The notes under the pieces are model-generated. The model was not told the DNA's origin. It worked only from the letters and a program-made list of their open reading frames with translations, and did no database searches. Source: Opitutia bacterium (GTDB lineage Bacteria; Verrucomicrobiota; Verrucomicrobiia; Opitutales; Opitutaceae). From it: 14,513 nt of DNA. The number at the start of each line of letters is the position of its first letter. Position 1 is the first letter of the stretch. The stretch spans positions 1 through 14,513 of the forward strand of contig JANXWT010000251.1 in the NCBI GenBank assembly GCA_025351035.1. The letters run 5' to 3'. This document shows positions 1 to 7,250 of this stretch, piece after piece. A program made the translations under genes and the position numbers.

Positions 1-597
1 ACAAGGGATGCCGTAGTGGTTGCCCTCGCCCTTGGCGAAGCCGTAGTCGCGCCGCAGTTTCTTGCGCACCTGCCGCAGCAATTCATCGCCATGTCCGTCG
101 CCAAAATCTGTCACGACGATCCGGGTGGCATCGCGCTTGCCCCCCGCCGAGCCGACTGTGAGCACGGGTTGGCCGCGCCGGGTGCACTCGGCGATGAGCA
201 GCGCCTTGTTCGACATCAGGTCCACGCAGTCCACCACCCAAGCGAAGCGTTGCGCGAGCAAGGTGTCCGCGGTCTTGCCGGTGAAATACTCGCTCACGGC
301 CGTCACCGCACACGCCGGGTTGATCAACTTTATCCGCTCGGAGAGCGCCGCCACCTTGGGTCGGCCGATGTTGCCGTCGAGTGCCGGCAACTGCCGGTTG
401 ACATTGGTCAGGCAAACATCGTCGAGATCGATCATCGTGATCGCTCCGATCCCTGATCGCGCCAACGCTTCGACCACCCACGAGCCGACGCCGCCCACGC
501 CGACGACGCAGACGTGCGCCTTGCCCAACCGAGGCAAGGCCGTCGCGCCGTAGAGGCGAGCGAGGCCGCCGAAGCGCTCGAAATAGCCGGGTTCCAT
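1..597 (-). CDS. tcdA: tRNA threonylcarbamoyladenosine dehydratase TcdA (CsdL), C-terminus cut by window edge
   Basis: E1-like enzyme of the ThiF/MoeB/HesA fold. The family uses ATP to cyclise the t6A at position 37 of ANN-decoding tRNAs to ct6A, in the cytoplasm. The 199 visible codons begin MEPGYFERFGGLARLYG, the typical TcdA N-terminus. The nucleotide-binding loop GVGGVGS is at residues 33-39, the adenine-binding acidic pair IDLDD at 56-60 and the NVNRQL motif at 65-70. A WVVDCVD...NKALL segment and TVGSAGG follow, as in E1-like proteins. The reading frame stays open to base 1, so roughly the last 60 residues lie outside if the length matches E. coli (268 aa). The ATG at 597 is chosen because homology starts there; no strong ribosome binding site precedes it. 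The gene is divergent from maeA across 229 bp. Other ThiF-like adenylyltransferases are possible but fit the N-terminus less well. Confidence 0.9.
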   Translation of the reverse strand, partial: MEPGYFERFGGLARLYGATALPRLGKAHVCVVGVGGVGSWVVEALARSGIGAITMIDLDDVCLTNVNRQLPALDGNIGRPKVAALSERIKLINPACAVTAVSEYFTGKTADTLLAQRFAWVVDCVDLMSNKALLIAECTRRGQPVLTVGSAGGKRDATRIVVTDFGDGHGDELLRQVRKKLRRDYGFAKGEGNHYGIPC

Positions 598-650
598 CGG
601 GTCATTCGTCCAAGAGCCGTTCGCCCGGTGCAAGGATTTATCGCGAACCT

Positions 651-685
651 CGCATCAGTTGCCGATTTGTGCGCATCGGCTGCCG
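651..685 (+). repeat. Imperfect direct repeat, 21-bp period, in the tcdA/maeA divergent spacer
   Basis: CGCATCAGTTGCCG (651-664) and CGCATCGGCTGCCG (672-685) match at 12 of 14 bases and start 21 bp apart, two turns of the helix. The segment also contains a 6-bp hairpin GCCGAT/ATCGGC (661-666 with 675-680, 8-nt loop). A T-rich stretch (693-698, TTTATT) follows but I cannot assign a convincing -35/-10 pair. The rest of the 598-826 spacer shows nothing I can name. A regulator site for maeA or tcdA is possible, but this is inference only. Confidence 0.35.
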
Positions 686-826
686 GTCGCTGTTTATTAG
701 GGCGCGGCTTGGGTCCGTGTCCTTCCGGTGATTCCATATGCGCCGACCGTCATTAGCCTTTCTGCTCCGGCAGACGGGTGTATCCTCCAGTTGCACGGCA
801 CTGACGCCCTCCAAGAAAACTCCATC

Positions 827-2470
827 ATGAAAACCAACATCGCTCTGCACGGCAAACGCGGCACCGACCTGCTGCACGATCCGCTGCTCAACAAAGGCAC
901 GGCCTTCACTGCGGTCGAACGCGACGCTCTCGGCCTGCGCGGCCTGCTGCCGGCCCATATCAACAGCCAGAACGAACAGCTGGCCAAAGTGCTTTTCACC
1001 GTCCGCCACAAGCCGACCGATCTCGAAAAATACATCTATCTCATCGCGCTGCAGGAGCGAAACGAGAATCTGTTCTATCGCCTGGTGATGGAACACATCG
1101 ACGAGATGATGCCGCTCATCTACACGCCGACCGTCGGTCAGGCTTGCCAGAAATTCGCGCATATTTTCCGCCGGCCGCGCGGGCTCTTTATCTCGCTCCT
1201 CGATCTCGGCCACGTGCGCGAGTGTCTCGCCAACTGGCCCTACGAAAACGTGCGCATGATCGTCATCACCGACGGCGAACGCATCCTCGGGCTCGGCGAT
1301 CTCGGCGCGAACGGCATGGGCATCCCCGTCGGCAAGCTCTCGCTCTACACCGCGTGCGCCGGCGTTCACCCCGCGCAGTGTCTGCCCGTCATGTTCGACG
1401 TCGGCACGAACAACCGGACGCTCTGCGACGATCCCGAATACATCGGCCTCCACCGCGAACGCGAGCGCAGCCCGCTCTACGACGAGCTCGTCAAGGAATT
1501 CGTCGTCGCCGTGCAGGAAAAATTCCCGAAGGCGTGCATCCAGTTCGAGGATTTCGGCAACGCCAACGCGTTCCGCCTGCTGCACGAATACCGCGATCGC
1601 ATCTGCACCTTCAACGACGACATCCAGGGCACTGCGGGCGTCACTGTCGCTGGCATCTACTCCGCGCTGCGGCTCACTCGCGGCCGGATCGCCGATCAGA
1701 AATTCCTGTTCTTCGGCGCGGGCGAGGCCGGCATCGGCATCGGTGACCTGATCGTCGAGGCGCTCAAGGCCGAAGGCGTGGCCGAGAACGCCGCACGTAA
1801 GCAATGCTGGTTCGTCGATTCAAAGGGACTCGTCGTCCGCGCGCGCACCGACCTCGTGGCGCACAAGCTGCGTTTCGCGCACGAGCACGCACCGGTCGCG
1901 AATTTCCTCGGCGCCGTCGAGGCCCTCAGGCCCACGATGATCATCGGCGTCTCCGGCATGCCGCAGACGTTTGATGAACCTGTCGTGCGCGCGATGGCCC
2001 GCCTCAACGAGCGTCCGGTCATCTTCGCGCTGTCGAATCCGACCTCGAAGGCCGAGTGCACGGCTGAGCAAGCCTACCAGTGGACGCACGGTCGCGGAAT
2101 CTTCGCCAGCGGCAGTCCGTTCGCGCCCGTCACCCTCAATGGCGTGCGGCACGAACCCGGCCAAGGCAACAACAGCTACATCTTCCCGGGCGTTGGACTC
2201 GGCGTCATCGCCACCTCCGCCGCGCGCGTGACCGACGAGATGTTCTTCGTCGCCGCCAAGACGCTCGCGAAACTCGTCACCGAGGAAGACCTCGCACACG
2301 GCCGAATCTATCCGGAACTGAAACGCATCCGCGAAGTCTCGGGCGCGATCGCGATCGCGGTTGCCGAAGTGGCGTTCGCACGCGGCCTCGCCCGGATGAT
2401 CCGCCCCGCGAATCTGCAAGCGCACATTCGCGCCCAGATGTATCAGCCCGAATACGAAGACTACGTCTGA
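827..2470 (+). CDS. maeA: NAD-dependent malic enzyme (malate dehydrogenase, oxaloacetate-decarboxylating)
   Basis: Oxidatively decarboxylates L-malate to pyruvate and CO2 with reduction of NAD(P), linking the TCA cycle to pyruvate. The 547-residue protein has the length of the long MaeA/SfcA class (E. coli 565 aa). Visible landmarks are the catalytic tyrosine in IYTPTVG (Y99), R152 in GERILGLGDLG, the catalytic lysine in GIPVGKLSLYTACAG (K170), metal ligands E241-D242 in FEDFGNANAFRLL and D265 in FNDDIQGTAGV, and the dinucleotide-binding loop GAGEAG (297-302). An in-frame ATG at 728 would add 33 residues without family character, so the ATG at 827 (MKTNIALHGKRGTDLLHDP) is preferred; only a weak AAGAAA precedes it. 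NAD over NADP is inferred from the MaeA-like size and order, not proven. Monocistronic in appearance; padR follows 69 bp later with its own operator-like DNA. Confidence 0.93.
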   Translation: MKTNIALHGKRGTDLLHDPLLNKGTAFTAVERDALGLRGLLPAHINSQNEQLAKVLFTVRHKPTDLEKYIYLIALQERNENLFYRLVMEHIDEMMPLIYTPTVGQACQKFAHIFRRPRGLFISLLDLGHVRECLANWPYENVRMIVITDGERILGLGDLGANGMGIPVGKLSLYTACAGVHPAQCLPVMFDVGTNNRTLCDDPEYIGLHRERERSPLYDELVKEFVVAVQEKFPKACIQFEDFGNANAFRLLHEYRDRICTFNDDIQGTAGVTVAGIYSALRLTRGRIADQKFLFFGAGEAGIGIGDLIVEALKAEGVAENAARKQCWFVDSKGLVVRARTDLVAHKLRFAHEHAPVANFLGAVEALRPTMIIGVSGMPQTFDEPVVRAMARLNERPVIFALSNPTSKAECTAEQAYQWTHGRGIFASGSPFAPVTLNGVRHEPGQGNNSYIFPGVGLGVIATSAARVTDEMFFVAAKTLAKLVTEEDLAHGRIYPELKRIREVSGAIAIAVAEVAFARGLARMIRPANLQAHIRAQMYQPEYEDYV

Positions 2471-2480
2471 GGCGGCGTTG

Positions 2481-2530
2481 CCTTGGATAATCTAAGGAAA
2501 AGACTTGACGCGTGCCTTAGATTGTCTAGG
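2481..2530 (+). promoter_or_regulatory. Two dyad elements before padR, candidate PadR operator/promoter
   Basis: CCTTGGATAATCTAAGG (2481-2497) and CCTTAGATTGTCTAGG (2515-2530) are two versions of one dyad, starting 34 bp apart. Across them, GATAATCTAAGG (2486-2497) and CCTTAGATTGTC (2515-2526) form an inverted repeat matching at 11 of 12 positions with a 17-bp centre. A TTGACG hexamer (2505-2510) lies between them, but no good -10 is found at the usual distance. PadR-type regulators commonly repress their own operons from dyads like this, so autoregulation is a reasonable inference. The exact role of each half is not determined. Confidence 0.55.
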
Positions 2531-2539
2531 TGAGAGCGC

Positions 2540-2869
2540 ATGGCCGACAAATCCGAACTCTTTCCGGGCACCCTCGACATGCTGATTCTCCGCGTCCTCA
2601 GCCGCGGGGAGCTGCATGGCTGGGGCATCACCAACAAACTCGAGCAACTCTCCAAGAGCGCACTGCAGGTGGACGAAGGCTCGCTCTATCCTTCCCTTTA
2701 CAGGATGGAGGAAAAGGGCTGGATCGAGGCCGAGTGGCGGATGACCGAGAACAACCGGCGCGCAAAATACTACAGCCTCACCCGCACCGGCCGGAAGCAA
2801 CTGGAACACGAGCAGGCGCTGTGGGACCGCATGAGCGCCATCATCACCCTGGTGACCCAGTCCGCCTGA
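2540..2869 (+). CDS. PadR-family transcriptional regulator
   Basis: A 109-residue winged-helix DNA-binding protein of the PadR family. The sequence runs from GTLDMLILRVLSRGELHGWGI (10-30) into the recognition-helix region DEGSLYPSLYRMEEKGWI (45-62). The wing follows: RRAKYYSLTRTGRKQL (73-88). The short C-terminal helix (89-105) probably dimerises. This matches the compact PadR type paired with ADOP permeases in Acidobacteria and Verrucomicrobia. The start ATG has a clear Shine-Dalgarno sequence, AGGTGAGAG at 2528-2536, unusual for this window. The permease gene starts 27 bp after its stop, so the two are probably co-transcribed and PadR probably controls the permease in response to an unknown ligand. 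Tandem dyads lie just upstream, within 60 bp of the start. Confidence 0.93.
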   Translation: MADKSELFPGTLDMLILRVLSRGELHGWGITNKLEQLSKSALQVDEGSLYPSLYRMEEKGWIEAEWRMTENNRRAKYYSLTRTGRKQLEHEQALWDRMSAIITLVTQSA

Positions 2870-2896
2870 CCGGCACAACTCGAACTCACCACCGCC

Positions 2897-5539
2897 ATGA
2901 ATTTCTTCCGCCGCCTACGTTATTTGTTTCGCCGCCAAGCCACCGAAGCTGAAATGGCCGAGGAAATGCGTTTCCACCTTGAGCAGCGCATGGCCGACAA
3001 ACTCGACGACGGTCTGTCGCCAGAGGAAGCCAGCTTCGCCGCGCAGCGCAAATTCGGCAACCTTGCGCGCATCCAAGAGCAGGCTCGCGAGGCGCACGGC
3101 TGGGGCTGGCTCGAACGCCTTCTGAAGGACCTGCACTTTGCCGCGCGCCAGTTTGTGCGGTCGCCGGGCTTTTCGCTGCTCGCCATCGTCACCCTCGGCC
3201 TCGGCATCGGCGCCAACACCGCGATGTTCAGTGTGCTCAATGGCGTCCTGCTGAAACCCCTGCCTTACGCCAATCTTTCCCAGCTCGACCGCCTCTACCG
3301 CGCCACGCCGCAGAATCGCGAAGGCCACATTTCGCCCGCCGACTTCCGCGAACTCCAGCAGACGAAGGATGCCTACGGCGACGTGGCCGCTTACACGCCG
3401 GCGAATGTCAGCCTCTCCGAACCGGGTCACCCAGCCGAGATGGCCTATTCCGCCCGCGCCACTAGCAATCTCTTTTCCCTGCTCGGCGTGCGGCCGCAAC
3501 TCGGCCGCGATTTTCGCCCGGCCGAGGACAACCCCGGCCGCGACCGCGTCGTCATCCTCAGCCAGCGCACCTGGCAGAAACGCTTCGGCGGCTCACCTGA
3601 CGTGATCGGCCGCACCATCCGCATCGATGGCGAACCGCATGTTGCCATCGGCGTGATGTCGGCCTCGTTCAACGACTGGCGTTTCCTCGGGGGCGTCGAT
3701 TTTTTCCGGCCGCTCGCTTTCTCCGCCGAACAGGCCAACGACCGCACGAGCGTGATGCTCCGCGTCATCGGCCGCCGGACTGCAACCCTCACACCCGGAA
3801 ACGCCGACCGCTTCATCGCCAACTTCGGCGCGCGTCTCGCCCAAGAATTTCCTGAAGCCAACGCTGAGACCAACTGGCGCCGCGTCACGCTGCAATCTGT
3901 GGCCGCCGGGCCGGGCGCCGTCACGGTTCTGCCGATGCTCATCGGCCTCTCCGGCTTGGTGCTGCTCATCGCGTGCTCCAACCTCGCGAACCTCCTCCTC
4001 GCGCGCACCATGACCCGCGCGCGTGAGTTCGCGGTGCGCGCCGCCCTCGGCGCCTCGCGCACGCAGCTGCTGCGCCCGCTGATCGCCGAGTCGCTCCTCC
4101 TCGCGCTCGCTGGCGGCCTGCTCGCCCTCCTCGTCGCCGAGTGGTTCGGCGATTGGGCGGCGATGCGTTCGACCGGCGACAACGGCGAGCAGGTCAACTT
4201 CATTGTGGACTGGGGCGTGATGACTTGGGCCTTCGCCGCCTCGCTCGCCACCGCCCTCGCCTTCGGGCTGGCCCCGGCGCTCTTCGCCCTGCGGCTCGAC
4301 TTGAACGCCACGCTGAAAAGCGGCGGGCGCGGCACGACCGGCGGACGTGGCCACCAACGCTTCCGCCAGTTCCTCATCGTCGGACAATTCGCCCTCGCGA
4401 TGGTGCTTCTCGCCGGTGCCGGCATCTACATCGGCGGCCTCCGGGATCTGGACAACCGTCGCTCCGGCTGGGAATCCCGCCAGCTCGTCACCGCCACCAT
4501 CGCGCTGCCCGCCGGCACCTACCGCGACGCCGCCAAGATCACGGCCTTCCACCGCCTCGCGCTCGAACGGCTCGCCGCGTTGCCCGGCGTTGCGTCCGTC
4601 AGCCTCTCGTCGTTCACCCCCTCCTTCATCTGGCCTGAGATCCGGAAGTTTATCGTCGACGGACAGGATCGTCCCGCAACTGGCCGTGAACCCGCGGCCG
4701 TCGTCAATTCGGTCAGCTCACAGTATTTCTCCACCTTCGGCACGCGGGTGCTCTCCGGCCGCGCCTTCCACGAGCGCGACACGGCCGGTTCTACGCGCGT
4801 CTTCATCATCAATCAGGCCGCCACTCGCGGGCTTTTCGGTGAGCAGAATCCGATTGGCCGGCGGATCGCGCAGGCGGACGGCGACAAACCCCGCTGGGGT
4901 GAGATTGTCGGCGTCGTGAACGACGTGCAGTCCGTCGTCCCCGAGGCCAACCCAGTTGTTTTTCAAATCTACCAACCGATGGCCCAGGAGCCGCGCCGCG
5001 AAAACGAGATCGCCGTGCGCGCCACCGACGTCGCTCCTGCCACGCTCGTCGACAGCATCCGCGCCGTCATGACCGAACTCAACCCCGATCTGCCGGTGAG
5101 CAAGCTCCAACCTGCCGATACGACCATCTACCGCGTCAACTATCAGAACCGCGTGCTGCGCGACATGCTCGCGGCCTTCGGCATCCTTGGCCTCGCGCTT
5201 GCTTCGCTCGGCATCTACGGCGTCATCGCCCGCACGGTGGCGCAACGCACCGGCGAGTTTGCCATCCGCCTCGCGCTCGGCGCCAGCGTGCGCGACATCG
5301 TCCGCCTCGTTCTCGGATCAGGCGTGCGGCTGGCTCTCGTCGGCTCCGCCGTCGGGCTACTCGGCGCGATCGGGGTCGCCCGGTTGCTCGCCGCCGTCTA
5401 CCCCAGCCTCCCGACCAACAGCCCGCTGATCCTCGCCGTCACCACGCTCGTGCTCGTCGCGGTGGCTCTGCTCGCCTGTTGGCTCCCCGCCCGCCGCGCC
5501 GGCAAGGTCGACGCGATGGGCGCCCTGCGCGCCGAGTGA
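2897..5539 (+). CDS. ADOP-family ABC-transporter-type permease (MacB/FtsX-like, duplicated)
   Basis: An 880-residue inner-membrane protein of the ADOP (acidobacterial duplicated orphan permease) group. It begins with the prefix domain of that group (residues 1-80: RRLRYLFRR, then EEMRFHLEQR and FGNLARIQEQAREAHG). Two MacB_PCD-plus-FtsX units follow. Likely membrane segments are near 93-115, 341-363, 396-414, 441-463, 492-513, 756-778, 807-832 and 845-864. The two FtsX halves carry matching coupling motifs, REFAVRAALGAS (376-387) and GEFAIRLALGAS (786-797), and periplasmic domains lie at about 120-340 and 515-750. FtsX-type permeases act as mechanotransmitters driven by a separate ATPase; none is encoded here, which is normal for ADOP genes. 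The start ATG lies after a CC-rich leader with no Shine-Dalgarno sequence. The substrate or partner is unknown. Confidence 0.92.
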   Translation: MNFFRRLRYLFRRQATEAEMAEEMRFHLEQRMADKLDDGLSPEEASFAAQRKFGNLARIQEQAREAHGWGWLERLLKDLHFAARQFVRSPGFSLLAIVTLGLGIGANTAMFSVLNGVLLKPLPYANLSQLDRLYRATPQNREGHISPADFRELQQTKDAYGDVAAYTPANVSLSEPGHPAEMAYSARATSNLFSLLGVRPQLGRDFRPAEDNPGRDRVVILSQRTWQKRFGGSPDVIGRTIRIDGEPHVAIGVMSASFNDWRFLGGVDFFRPLAFSAEQANDRTSVMLRVIGRRTATLTPGNADRFIANFGARLAQEFPEANAETNWRRVTLQSVAAGPGAVTVLPMLIGLSGLVLLIACSNLANLLLARTMTRAREFAVRAALGASRTQLLRPLIAESLLLALAGGLLALLVAEWFGDWAAMRSTGDNGEQVNFIVDWGVMTWAFAASLATALAFGLAPALFALRLDLNATLKSGGRGTTGGRGHQRFRQFLIVGQFALAMVLLAGAGIYIGGLRDLDNRRSGWESRQLVTATIALPAGTYRDAAKITAFHRLALERLAALPGVASVSLSSFTPSFIWPEIRKFIVDGQDRPATGREPAAVVNSVSSQYFSTFGTRVLSGRAFHERDTAGSTRVFIINQAATRGLFGEQNPIGRRIAQADGDKPRWGEIVGVVNDVQSVVPEANPVVFQIYQPMAQEPRRENEIAVRATDVAPATLVDSIRAVMTELNPDLPVSKLQPADTTIYRVNYQNRVLRDMLAAFGILGLALASLGIYGVIARTVAQRTGEFAIRLALGASVRDIVRLVLGSGVRLALVGSAVGLLGAIGVARLLAAVYPSLPTNSPLILAVTTLVLVAVALLACWLPARRAGKVDAMGALRAE

Positions 5540-5552
5540 TGCCGGGCCGGCC

Positions 5553-5573
5553 GATCATCCTGCGCGAATGATC
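5553..5573. terminator. Weak hairpin between convergent genes
   Basis: GATCAT (5553-5558) and ATGATC (5568-5573) pair with a 9-nt loop in the 32-bp gap between the permease stop and the serine hydrolase stop; the right arm overlaps the first base pair of the hydrolase stop codon. There is no U tract on either strand, so terminator function is only suggested by position. Confidence 0.2.
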
Positions 5574-6702
5574 AATTGGCGTTCAGCCGCGCCGTGATGC
5601 GCTCCAGCATCTCGTAGACGGCTTTCTTCGCCCCGTCGTCCGCACAGTTCACATTGATGACCACTGCGGCGTTCCGCTCGGGCGCCACCCGGATGAGCGT
5701 GTAGTTCATCGTGTTGGAGCCGTCGTGGCCGAAGGTGCCCGCGCCCATGCCCGGCCAGCTGTCGCGGCCCCAGCCGTAGGCGTAGTTGTTCGGCGGATAA
5801 TGCGCCGTGTGCAGCTCGCGCCAGGTCCCGGTCGGGAGGAATTTCGTCTCCTCGCCCCGCTCGCCCTGAAGGTGCGCCACGAGATATTTCAACAGGTCCA
5901 GCGTGCCGGCATGCGCCGTGGCGGCCGGGCCGATGGAGGGCGGATTGTCGCCGCCCTTGCCGCCGGGCACCGGGGAAAGCGTGCCGTCAGGCTGCTTGTG
6001 ATGCCCCCATGGTTGGTCCACGCGCCCCGGGTAGGCCGGCGCGCCGAACCCGCCGGTCGTCATGCCGAGCGGGCCGTAGACATGCTGCCGCACCAGGTCC
6101 TCCCATTTGCCCCGCGCCATCGTCTCCAGCAAGTGGCCGGCGATGGCATAGGAGAGATTGGAATAGTGATACTCGGTGCTCGGGGGCGTGAGCGGCTTCT
6201 GCTTGCGCAGCACCTGCCGGGTCAGCATCGCGCGCTGGTCACGCGGGAGCTGCGTGTAGTCGATCTGCAACCCGACCTCGGGCGACAAATCCGAGGTCTG
6301 CGTCGGCAGGCCCGCCTGATGCGAGAGCAACTGCCCCAGCGTCACCCCGCGCCACTCGGGCCGCATCGTCGGCTTCCAGAGAGGGAAACCCTCGGCGAGG
6401 GTCGTCTCCCAGCGCACCACCCCCTTCTCCACCAGAACGGCTGCCAGCGTGGCGGTGATGGACTTGGTGCAGGAGCCGATGTTGAATTTGTCCGCCACGG
6501 TCACGCGCTCGGGGGACCCGGACTTGCGGGCGCCCCCGGCGCCGGCCGCGAATATTTCACCCTCGCTCCATACCGCGGCGGCCATGCCGGGCACGGCGTA
6601 TTTTTTGCAGAGTTCCTCCAGGTCGGCGTCGAGCGACGCGGGGACAGCCGTCGCTGCGGTGAGTTGGGCGCCGGCCAGCAGCAATGCCATCATGGTTTTC
6701 AT
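5572..6702 (-). CDS. Secreted serine hydrolase, beta-lactamase (class C / PBP4*-like) family
   Basis: A 376-residue serine hydrolase of the beta-lactamase-related family, which includes D-Ala-D-Ala peptidases, esterases and class C enzymes. A signal peptide is visible (MKTMMALLLAGAQLTAATA, about 1-19), so the enzyme acts in the periplasm or outside the cell. The catalytic motifs are all present: nucleophile tetrad SCTK at 77-80, YSN at 180-182, and HDG at 326-328 in place of the KTG of true beta-lactamases, common in the esterase/peptidase members. The start at 6702 is well supported by a GGAGG about 8 nt upstream. It overlaps the stop of the riboside-kinase gene by 4 bp (ATGA), implying translational coupling, although no functional link to NAD salvage is obvious. 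Substrate unknown. Confidence 0.9.
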   Translation of the reverse strand: MKTMMALLLAGAQLTAATAVPASLDADLEELCKKYAVPGMAAAVWSEGEIFAAGAGGARKSGSPERVTVADKFNIGSCTKSITATLAAVLVEKGVVRWETTLAEGFPLWKPTMRPEWRGVTLGQLLSHQAGLPTQTSDLSPEVGLQIDYTQLPRDQRAMLTRQVLRKQKPLTPPSTEYHYSNLSYAIAGHLLETMARGKWEDLVRQHVYGPLGMTTGGFGAPAYPGRVDQPWGHHKQPDGTLSPVPGGKGGDNPPSIGPAATAHAGTLDLLKYLVAHLQGERGEETKFLPTGTWRELHTAHYPPNNYAYGWGRDSWPGMGAGTFGHDGSNTMNYTLIRVAPERNAAVVINVNCADDGAKKAVYEMLERITARLNAN

Positions 6703-7250
6703 GGCAACGCCTCCACCGCCGCGATCGCGGCGCGTTCGCGCTCGGCCCAGTCACCATGGATCAGGACATGGGGCAGGTGCCGGCGCTCAAGCGCGCCGCG
6801 CCAGATGCGCAGGCACTTCTCGCGGTCGGTCGGATCGGGAAAGCAGCGCTGCGGGTCGGGTGCGAACGGCACATCAGTGTCGAGCAGCAGATAGAGCGCG
6901 TAGTTTCGGCAGCGCTTCTCCGCGCCGCGCCGGACCTCGTCCGGGCAGGTGCCGTAAAGCAGATCGCTCCACAGCATCGTCGTCAGCGCCTCGGTATCGC
7001 AGATGACGAGGGCGGAACGTTTGTCATATATTATATGACAAACCTCAGCGGCGGCGGCGTCTTCGCGGCGCCATTGTTCCTTCGCGATGGGCAGCATGTC
7101 CTCGAGGCCGATGGCCCCATGCTTGTCCCAAAATTGCCGCGCGTATTCCGGCACGCACGGGGCGGCGAAATGCGCCGAAAGTTTTTCCGCAAGCCGGGTT
7201 TTGCCCGTGGATTCGGGACCGAAGACGGCGATGCGCAGCGGTCCGTTCAT
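6699..7250 (-). CDS. NadR-like nicotinamide riboside kinase (standalone AAA/P-loop domain)
   Basis: A 183-residue P-loop ATPase resembling the C-terminal kinase domain of NadR, which phosphorylates nicotinamide riboside to NMN. Visible are the Walker A GPESTGKT (11-18), the family motif EYAR (35-38), a Walker B-like LVICDTE (81-87) and LLLDTDVPF (121-129). The NMN adenylyltransferase and helix-turn-helix parts of full NadR are absent. The start at 7250 (MNGPLRIAVFGPESTGKT) is chosen because Walker A follows at once and its ATG overlaps the pnuC stop by 4 bp; upstream codons in the frame lie inside pnuC. The C-terminal stop overlaps the serine hydrolase start by 4 bp. With PnuC this makes an uptake-and-trapping pair for nicotinamide riboside. 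Codons 70-78 contain an AT-rich palindrome with two consecutive ATA codons. The assignment as riboside kinase rests on context plus motifs. Confidence 0.85.
   Translation of the reverse strand: MNGPLRIAVFGPESTGKTRLAEKLSAHFAAPCVPEYARQFWDKHGAIGLEDMLPIAKEQWRREDAAAAEVCHIIYDKRSALVICDTEALTTMLWSDLLYGTCPDEVRRGAEKRCRNYALYLLLDTDVPFAPDPQRCFPDPTDREKCLRIWRGALERRHLPHVLIHGDWAERERAAIAAVEALP
7019..7043. repeat. Perfect 25-bp AT-rich palindrome inside the riboside-kinase gene
   Basis: GTTTGTCATATA (7019-7030) and TATATGACAAAC (7032-7043) are exact reverse complements around one central base. Only 6 of 25 bases are G or C, against strongly GC-rich flanks. It is read on the minus strand as codons for V-C-H-I-I-Y-D-K-R with two adjacent ATA isoleucine codons. 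It could be an intragenic operator, a cruciform-forming site or an integrated fragment; no function can be read from sequence alone. Confidence 0.85.

Noticed and set aside
728..826. In-frame ATG at 728 extending maeA by 33 residues
   Set aside because: The added residues show no malic-enzyme similarity and the family begins at the ATG at 827.
638..1804. 388-codon ORF on the minus strand across maeA
   Set aside because: Antisense to a protein with every malic-enzyme motif; its Ala/Asp/Glu/Arg-rich translation is typical of a GC-rich shadow frame.
3445..4552. Long minus-strand ORFs within the ADOP permease gene
   Set aside because: Low-complexity shadow translations opposite a complete, recognisable permease.
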